Made by a program: the position numbers and the translations under genes
Notes under the pieces: model-generated
What the model was told of the DNA's origin: nothing
Database searches by the model: none
The model's input: only the letters and a program-made list of their open reading frames with translations
Part shown: piece after piece, positions 7,332 through 11,596 of the stretch
Numbering within the stretch: the first letter of the stretch is position 1
Layout: every line of letters starts with the position of its first letter
From: an uncultured Clostridium sp.
GTDB lineage: Bacteria > Bacillota > Clostridia > Lachnospirales > Anaerotignaceae
Direction of reading: 5' to 3'
Assembly (NCBI GenBank): GCA_947246775.1
Contig: CAMXTM010000035.1
Location: forward strand, 1-11,596
DNA length: 11,596 nucleotides

Positions 7332-7383
7332 GAAAAAACCTCCTTTTTGTCTGTTTTGTGTTGCCTTATTTTTATTATCGGCA

Positions 7384-7412
7384 AATATAACACAAAATTA
7401 AGAATGATGCAA
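7384..7412 (-). promoter_or_regulatory. Candidate extended -10 promoter of the 219-aa gene
   Basis: On the complement, TTGCAT (7407-7412) and TATATT (7384-7389) are separated by 17 bases, and the -10 is preceded by TGT, the extended -10 motif. The -35 matches only 3/6, but an extended -10 can compensate. The start point would fall near 7377, giving a 5' leader of about 45 bases that contains the strong ribosome binding site. Confidence 0.45.
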
Positions 7413-7493
7413 TCTGATTTTAGGTAGAAAATAATAAACAAAAGGGGGGGTATTTGTAGAAATTAAACAAATTGTTAAAGGTTTTTAAAATAG

Positions 7494-8579
7494 TTATTGA
7501 CAGTGCATAGACACAATTTGGCAATTTGTACAAATTTCTATGTAAAGCGTCTCCTCAAAAAAAGAGATGAGCGTTTTAAGCTGTATTTGTGCTAGATATT
7601 TCATAATTTTTCCGCATTGTGGGCAAGTGGTATAATACCAATTTTCGCCCCAGTTTGCAAAGCCGCCTACTGTACTAATATTTTTGCTGTTTGCACCATA
7701 AAAAACAGGTACGCTGTTGTTATCAAGTATAAATTTATGACACTGTAGCTGTTGTAATACTTCTATATCTGTAGTATTTTCTATATTGTCGTATTCGTCA
7801 CAGTCAAATAGAACATCACTTTTGCCATCTAGGGTAAAGTGAGAAAACATTGTTTCATAGCAAACACATTCAGGGCAGCAAGTTGCGGTGATGATGCCAT
7901 TGGTATTTAAAAAAGAAAGTTTTTGCTCTCTGCCATCTAATGTCAGAATATCTACTAATTGGCAACCACAGTAAGCACATAAATCTTTTCTAATATTTCC
8001 TACAATACTATTTTTTGATGTACTGTTTGGTACAATATGGTAGCAAGTGTCATAAATGAGTTGTTGTTTTTTTCCTGTTTTGTCAAATGTCCAACCGCCA
8101 TATTGGGCGTAGGTTGAGGGCAATATACCATCTAACCAATCGGGTAATTTTTGTTCCAATTTATAAAAAGTTTCTAATGCTTTTTTATTTCCTGCCATCG
8201 CAATACAATATAAAAGCTGTTCTGCTTCATCAATCGACTCTGTTTGCATAAGCGACAATACCAAACTTTCACAAATATCACAAGATGCCTTATAGTAGAG
8301 TTCAGGGGGAAAGTAGACAGCGTTTGCAAGTGCTGCTTCCTGTACTTCTGGCGGACAGATTCCCCGAAAAGAGATAAAATTCCAAAAATCCTTGTATACT
8401 TGTTTGCCCTGTTGCGCCATTTCTGTAATGTGTTGGGAAAGATATTGTATTTTTGATTTTACTTGTGCTTGTGTCAGCGCAGAAGTGTGCTGCTTTTTTT
8501 GTATTGCTTGACAATCGGAACAAATGCCTAAAAAATGTAATGGCTTGCCGCATTGTAAGCAATAGTAGTGATGTAACAT
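7494..8579 (-). CDS. Cysteine-rich protein with multiple zinc-knuckle-like motifs, unknown function
   Basis: The 361-aa product starts MLHHYYCLQCGKPL, and C7/C10 with C20/C23 form an N-terminal zinc-ribbon-like pair. Further CxxC or Cys clusters occur at C100/C103, C201/C204, C234-C238, C319/C322 and C350/C353. The C-terminal stretch VGGFANW followed by TTCPQCGKIMKYLAQI resembles the end of widespread uncharacterised cytosolic proteins, of the kind often annotated DUF1963-like; this is recollection, not a search. There is no signal peptide or membrane span. An in-frame ATG at 8612 would add 11 residues. It lies inside the -10 hexamer of the best promoter and lacks a ribosome site, while AAGGGG at 8589-8594 is 9 bases from the ATG at 8579, so I chose the latter. 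Multiple structural zinc sites are inferred from cysteine spacing. The gene is divergent from the SDR gene. Confidence 0.78.
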   Translation of the reverse strand: MLHHYYCLQCGKPLHFLGICSDCQAIQKKQHTSALTQAQVKSKIQYLSQHITEMAQQGKQVYKDFWNFISFRGICPPEVQEAALANAVYFPPELYYKASCDICESLVLSLMQTESIDEAEQLLYCIAMAGNKKALETFYKLEQKLPDWLDGILPSTYAQYGGWTFDKTGKKQQLIYDTCYHIVPNSTSKNSIVGNIRKDLCAYCGCQLVDILTLDGREQKLSFLNTNGIITATCCPECVCYETMFSHFTLDGKSDVLFDCDEYDNIENTTDIEVLQQLQCHKFILDNNSVPVFYGANSKNISTVGGFANWGENWYYTTCPQCGKIMKYLAQIQLKTLISFFEETLYIEICTNCQIVSMHCQ

Positions 8580-8607
8580 TAGTATACGCCCCTTGTGTTT
8601 TTCTTTT

Positions 8608-8636
8608 ATCATAGCAACAAAAAAGGGTGTTGTCTA
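8608..8636 (-). promoter_or_regulatory. Promoter of the cysteine-rich gene
   Basis: On the complement, TAGACA (8631-8636, 5/6 match) and TATGAT (8608-8613, 5/6 match) have a 17-base spacer, and TGC immediately precedes the -10 as an extended element. Predicted initiation is near 8601, leaving a leader of about 22 bases before the ATG at 8579. The -10 overlaps one arm of a 10-bp inverted repeat. Confidence 0.65.
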
Positions 8637-8663
8637 TTCTTTATGTAATACTTTTGCTATGAT
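8608..8663. repeat. 10-bp inverted repeat in the divergent promoter region
   Basis: ATCATAGCAA (8608-8617) and TTGCTATGAT (8654-8663) are exact reverse complements, separated by 36 bases. Each arm reads outward as TTGCTATGAT, so each contains TGC-TATGAT, an extended -10-like element facing away from the centre. The left arm is the -10 of the minus-strand gene. The right arm could be an upstream promoter for the SDR gene or the second half of an operator. Function is not shown. Confidence 0.6.
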
Positions 8664-8691
8664 TGTACTCTTTGTTGAGATATGCTACAAT
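8663..8691 (+). promoter_or_regulatory. Candidate promoter of the SDR gene
   Basis: TACAAT (8686-8691) is preceded by TGC, giving an extended -10. TTGTAC (8663-8668) lies 17 bases upstream as a weak -35. Initiation would be near 8698, with a leader of about 43 bases holding the AGGAGG ribosome site. Confidence 0.5.
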
Positions 8692-8725
8692 AAGAATGTA
8701 AAAAAATACAAATAATAATTGTAAT

Positions 8726-8731
8726 AGGAGG
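8726..8731 (+). promoter_or_regulatory. Ribosome binding site of the SDR gene
   Basis: A perfect AGGAGG, 9 bases from the ATG at 8741, decides that start over the in-frame TTG at 8735, which lies only 3 bases from the site. Confidence 0.85.
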
Positions 8732-8740
8732 ATTTTGAAT

Positions 8741-9571
8741 ATGAAAGAAGTAATGATTTTAACAGGAGCTGGGCAAATTGGTATGGCAATTGCACGCCGT
8801 ATGGGCTATGGTATGAAAATTATCGTTGCTGACAAAAAACTTGAAAATGCGCAAACAATTTGTAAAATCATGAACGATGCTGGATTTGACGCAATAGCAA
8901 TCGAAATGGACTTATCTTCTCGCACATCCATACAAAATATGATTACAGAAGCAAAAAAATATGGTGAGATTGCTATGCTTGTCAATGCTGCTGGTGTTTC
9001 CCCAAGTCAAGCACCGATTGAAGCAATATTAAAAGTAGATTTATATGGTACTGCTGTATTGCTTGAAGAAGTGGGAAAAGTAATCAAAAAGGGCGGTGTT
9101 GGTGTGACCATTTCCAGTCAGTCTGGACATAGAATGGCTGCCCTTACTGCACAAGAAGATGAGCAATTAGCAATGACACCTACAGAAGAATTGTTAGATT
9201 TGGAGATATTAAAGCCAGAAAATATAAAAGATACTTTACATGCTTATCAAATGGCAAAACGCTGCAATGAAAAACGTGTGATGGCTGAAGCAGTAAAATG
9301 GGGAGAAAAGGGAGCGCGTATCAATTCAATTTCTCCAGGGATTGTGGTAACACCTCTTGCAATTGATGAATTTAACGGCCCTCGTGGAGATTTTTATAAA
9401 AATATGTTTGCAAAATGTCCTGCGGGACGTCCTGCAACAGCAGATGAAGTGGCAAATGTAGCAGAACTTTTAATGAGCAATAAAGGTGCTTTTATTACAG
9501 GAGCAGATTTTTTAATTGATGGTGGAGCAACAGCATCTTATTTTTATGGCCCATTAAAACCAAATGCATAA
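8741..9571 (+). CDS. Classical short-chain dehydrogenase/reductase (SDR) oxidoreductase
   Basis: This 276-aa cytosolic NAD(P)-dependent oxidoreductase has an unknown substrate. The Rossmann glycine motif is TGAGQIG near residue 8. VADKK follows the second beta strand, and an acidic residue there would favour NAD(H). NAAGVS is the usual NNAG-like structural motif. The catalytic serine lies in ISSQSG (residues 125-128) and the Tyr169-x3-Lys173 pair is in YQMAKR. INSISPGIVVTPL and the C-terminal FITGADFLIDGGA match classical SDRs. About 40 residues separate the Ser from the Tyr, more than in a minimal SDR. This insertion is acidic (AQEDEQL...TPTEELLDLEIL) and probably covers the substrate pocket. 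The gene stands alone between a divergent promoter region and a terminator, so context does not reveal the substrate. Confidence 0.92.
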   Translation: MKEVMILTGAGQIGMAIARRMGYGMKIIVADKKLENAQTICKIMNDAGFDAIAIEMDLSSRTSIQNMITEAKKYGEIAMLVNAAGVSPSQAPIEAILKVDLYGTAVLLEEVGKVIKKGGVGVTISSQSGHRMAALTAQEDEQLAMTPTEELLDLEILKPENIKDTLHAYQMAKRCNEKRVMAEAVKWGEKGARINSISPGIVVTPLAIDEFNGPRGDFYKNMFAKCPAGRPATADEVANVAELLMSNKGAFITGADFLIDGGATASYFYGPLKPNA

Positions 9572-9574
9572 AAC

Positions 9575-9603
9575 AAAAGCGTGCCGATTATCGACACGCT
9601 TTT
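9575..9603 (+). terminator. Bidirectional terminator between SDR gene and ABC permease gene
   Basis: AAAAGCGTG (9575-9583) pairs with CACGCTTTT (9595-9603) in 9 bp. Inside, one C/A mismatch is followed by CGA/TCG closing a TTA loop. A T-rich tail follows on both strands. It begins four bases after the SDR stop and lies 11 bases beyond the permease stop, so it likely serves both convergent genes. Confidence 0.85.
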
Positions 9604-9613
9604 ACTTTGCTTT

Positions 9614-10936
9614 TTATTCTGTTTTAATGGCGGAAAGTGCGCTTAATTTCATGGCTCTTTTTGCGGGTAAATAGCCAGCGAGGATACCAATAAGAGTTGC
9701 AAAGGCAAGAGATGCGCCACACAACCAAAGCGGTATAGAGGAAAGCATATTACTATTTGTCCGAATAGCAAAGATATTGACGATTTTAGATGCGCCTAAG
9801 CTAACCAATATCCCTGCAAGTCCGCCAGCAAATCCAATAAAAGCAGCTTCTGTTAAAAATAATTTTTTAATGTCGCTGAGCGATGCACCGATGACTTTCA
9901 TAACACCGATTTCTCTTGTTCTTTCATAGATAGCCATAACCATGGTATTCGTAATGCCGATTGCGGCAACAATAAGAGAAATTGCACCAATTGCTCCCAA
10001 CATCATTCTTAACATTTTTGTAGTTTCTTTCATGGTTTCCAGTTGGTCTGTTAAGCTAGTAGCACGAAAGCCCAAATCTTTTATGGTTTCCTGTACCTCT
10101 TTTACATTGTCCATATTGTCTACTTTTACCATAGCAGTATCATAAACACCCTTTTTTATTTTTTTTGCATTTCTGTCTTTATATTTTTTAGCTTCATATT
10201 CTGCTTGTGCTATTTTTATTTTTTCTAGTTCTTTGATTGGCATAAATACAGAATAACTGTCAGAGTCACCACTCAATATACCAGCAGCTTCTACTTTAAT
10301 GGGTTTGATTGCTTTGTCAGCATAGTTTGTGCCATAGTTCCAGTCTGTTGTTAGCATAAGTTTGTCGTTAAAGACATCTATTTCAGGTGGAGGTGAGTTA
10401 TATCTCATTTGCCAACTCAATTTTGGATTGTAAAAATCGTTTATGGTGTTAGAACCAAATACAAGTGTTTTGCTGTCGCCCTCCTGCAATACACGTCCTT
10501 CTTCTGCCTTGTAGCCCATTGCTTCCATACTAGCAGGGTCTATCCCTCGTATAGAGACATCTGTAAGATATTTTCCAGCAATAATGCTGATGCTATCGCT
10601 CATAATAGGCGTTGCGGCTTCTACATGAGGGATTTTTTTAAAGTCTTCTATGGTAGAAACTGTAATTTCTTCTGCTTTTTTGTCATTTTTGTTGCTTGTG
10701 TTTTCGCTGTCGTCATAATAATATCTATCGTTGCCAACGGTATAAACATTGATAACTTGTAAGCTGCCCCATTCTTCTACCTGCTTTTGAAAACTTTCGT
10801 TCATACCGATACCAATCGATACCATAACAACAATAGATGCTGTACCGATAATAACGCCTAATATTGTTAAAAAGGTTCTCAATTTTCTTTTCCATAAATT
10901 GCGTAGTGCCATTTTGACCATATCAGAAATGCTCAT
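9614..10936 (-). CDS. MacB/FtsX-family ABC transporter permease
   Basis: This 440-aa inner-membrane permease has the four-helix MacB topology. An amphipathic N-terminus (MALRNLWKRKLRTF) leads into TM1 at about 22-44. A large external domain of roughly 250 residues follows, then three C-terminal TM helices starting at the MLGAIGAISLIVAAIGITNT segment. The cytoplasmic coupling motif YERTREIGVMKVIGAS and the final GYLPAKRAMKLSALSAIK are typical of the family. Such permeases work with an ABC ATPase (MacB, LolCDE or BceAB-like) as mechanotransmission or export machines. The ATG at 10936 is preferred over one at 10987, which would run deep into the upstream gene without a ribosome site; AAGGG at 10947-10951 lies 10 bases from the chosen ATG. 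It overlaps the upstream gene by 14 bases, suggesting translational coupling. The ATPase is not in the window. Confidence 0.93.
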   Translation of the reverse strand: MSISDMVKMALRNLWKRKLRTFLTILGVIIGTASIVVMVSIGIGMNESFQKQVEEWGSLQVINVYTVGNDRYYYDDSENTSNKNDKKAEEITVSTIEDFKKIPHVEAATPIMSDSISIIAGKYLTDVSIRGIDPASMEAMGYKAEEGRVLQEGDSKTLVFGSNTINDFYNPKLSWQMRYNSPPPEIDVFNDKLMLTTDWNYGTNYADKAIKPIKVEAAGILSGDSDSYSVFMPIKELEKIKIAQAEYEAKKYKDRNAKKIKKGVYDTAMVKVDNMDNVKEVQETIKDLGFRATSLTDQLETMKETTKMLRMMLGAIGAISLIVAAIGITNTMVMAIYERTREIGVMKVIGASLSDIKKLFLTEAAFIGFAGGLAGILVSLGASKIVNIFAIRTNSNMLSSIPLWLCGASLAFATLIGILAGYLPAKRAMKLSALSAIKTE

Positions 10937-11596
10937 TGTTATCACGCCCTTTTTGTTGTGGCTGTTTGTTGCTTGGCATTTGTTCATAGTAGTCTACATC
11001 TTCTGGTGCAAAATCATCTTCCATATCGTCATCTTCTTCTAAAAATGCTTGTTCTATTTTTTTCTTTTTGCGTTTGAACAGCATTACAGCAACAATAATT
11101 GCAATGACAACAATAACACCAATCGTTGCGCCAATGATGACAAATTTATTTGCTTTTCCGCCATTGTTCATGTCTTCCATGCCCATCATGTCTTCCATAG
11201 GCATAGGCTCTGTTACATTTAGTACAAAATCTCGTTTTTCTTCTATGGTTTCTCCGCTAGCATCGTCATAACTTACAATAATACTAACGGGAACTTGTCC
11301 AGTAGACATAACAGAAAAACTTGCTTCATAGTAGTCACTAGAGCCAGATTCCAAATTACCAATATAAGTATTTTTGGTTTCTGTTTCGACATCGCCCTCA
11401 ATGCGTATCATTAAGTTATTGAGAGTTACTTTTCCTGTGTTGTAGTAGCTAAAATTAACTGTAATAGGCATACCCATTTCAATTTGTTGAGGCAATGTGT
11501 AATCATCTATGTCTAATTGTGTCACTTGTTTTACATTGATACCCAAAAGCTCTTGAGAAGTATATTCATTTCCGTCATCGTCTTCATATTCAAAAT
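10923..11596 (-). CDS. C-terminal part of a single-span surface protein, CARDB/S-layer-like (5' end missing)
   Basis: The frame stays open to the window edge, so the N-terminus lies beyond base 11596; 223 residues are visible. The outer part (PITVNFSYYNTGKVTLNNLMIRIEG and onward, in part) reads as a beta-sandwich of the CARDB/COG1361 type found in clostridial and archaeal surface proteins. A methionine-rich stretch, EPMPMEDMMGMEDMN (about 11169-11210), is followed by one TM helix (11076-11144), the basic stop-transfer KRKKKK, and a strongly acidic cytoplasmic tail (EEDDDMEDDFAPEDVD). This is type I topology. An upstream TTG at 11546 is not a start, because codons continue 5' of it without a break. 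The gene directly precedes and overlaps the permease gene, so the two products probably form one complex or pathway. The cargo is unknown. Confidence 0.82.
   Translation of the reverse strand, partial: FEYEDDDGNEYTSQELLGINVKQVTQLDIDDYTLPQQIEMGMPITVNFSYYNTGKVTLNNLMIRIEGDVETETKNTYIGNLESGSSDYYEASFSVMSTGQVPVSIIVSYDDASGETIEEKRDFVLNVTEPMPMEDMMGMEDMNNGGKANKFVIIGATIGVIVVIAIIVAVMLFKRKKKKIEQAFLEEDDDMEDDFAPEDVDYYEQMPSNKQPQQKGRDNNEHF

Noticed and set aside
10409..10762. 117-codon plus-strand open frame inside the permease gene
   Set aside because: It is antisense to a well-supported permease, with no start signal and a composition (Phe/Cys/Val-rich) typical of a reverse-frame shadow.
10937..10987. Upstream ATG giving the permease 17 more residues
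   Set aside because: The added MNKCQATNSHNKKG segment is unlike MacB N-termini, lacks a ribosome site and overlaps the upstream gene extensively. The ATG at 10936 gives the normal N-terminus.
11544..11546. TTG at the apparent start of the CARDB-like protein
   Set aside because: The same frame continues upstream with 16 more sense codons to the window edge, and no ribosome site is present, so the gene is simply cut by the window.
1..11596. CRISPR array, insertion sequence, tRNA or prophage signal
   Set aside because: I saw no spaced direct repeats, transposase-like frames, tRNA cloverleaf or phage genes. The gaps are all short and explained by promoters and terminators.

Overview
The window is a stretch of low-GC chromosome, most likely from an anaerobic Firmicute of the Clostridia/Lachnospirales type. 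The evidence is strong AGGAGG-type ribosome binding sites, A/T-rich codon use, an HPr with both the catalytic His15 and the regulatory Ser46 of Gram-positive HPr, and a PRD-type MtlR regulator. The genus cannot be fixed from the sequence. I see no mobile element, tRNA, rRNA or CRISPR array, and no gene-free stretch longer than about 165 bases.

Region 1 (1-6665, all + strand) is a complete mannitol phosphotransferase module: the 3' part of mtlR (PRD/EIIB-like/EIIA-like activator), mtlA (fused IICBA mannitol permease), mtlD (mannitol-1-phosphate 5-dehydrogenase), ptsH (HPr) and ptsI (Enzyme I). The full phosphate relay PEP -> EI -> HPr -> IIA -> IIB -> mannitol is encoded here, followed by oxidation of mannitol-1-phosphate to fructose-6-phosphate. 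Transcription looks segmented. A strong terminator follows mtlA, promoter candidates precede mtlD and ptsH, a perfect 15-bp stem-loop without a U-tract lies between ptsH and ptsI, and a strong hairpin closes ptsI.

Region 2 (6672-8740) holds two minus-strand genes of unknown function. One is a 219-aa soluble acidic protein with its own extended -10 promoter. The other is a cysteine-rich protein with several zinc-knuckle-like CxxC pairs, whose likely start is 33 bases inside the longest open frame. It is separated by a divergent promoter region, containing a 10-bp inverted repeat, from a plus-strand classical SDR oxidoreductase (8741-9571).

Region 3 (9614-11596, minus strand) is part of a membrane/export operon: a MacB/FtsX-type ABC permease preceded, with a 14-base overlap, by the C-terminal part of a single-span surface protein with a beta-sandwich-like exterior, a methionine-rich juxtamembrane segment and an acidic cytoplasmic tail. 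The ATPase that should accompany the permease is not in the window and may lie to the right.

Most of the window is ordinary metabolic and transport DNA, and I see no clear new system. The items most worth checking are the intercistronic ptsH-ptsI hairpin, the mirrored promoter repeat at 8608-8663, the two uncharacterised minus-strand proteins, and the coupling of general PTS genes to the mannitol genes.
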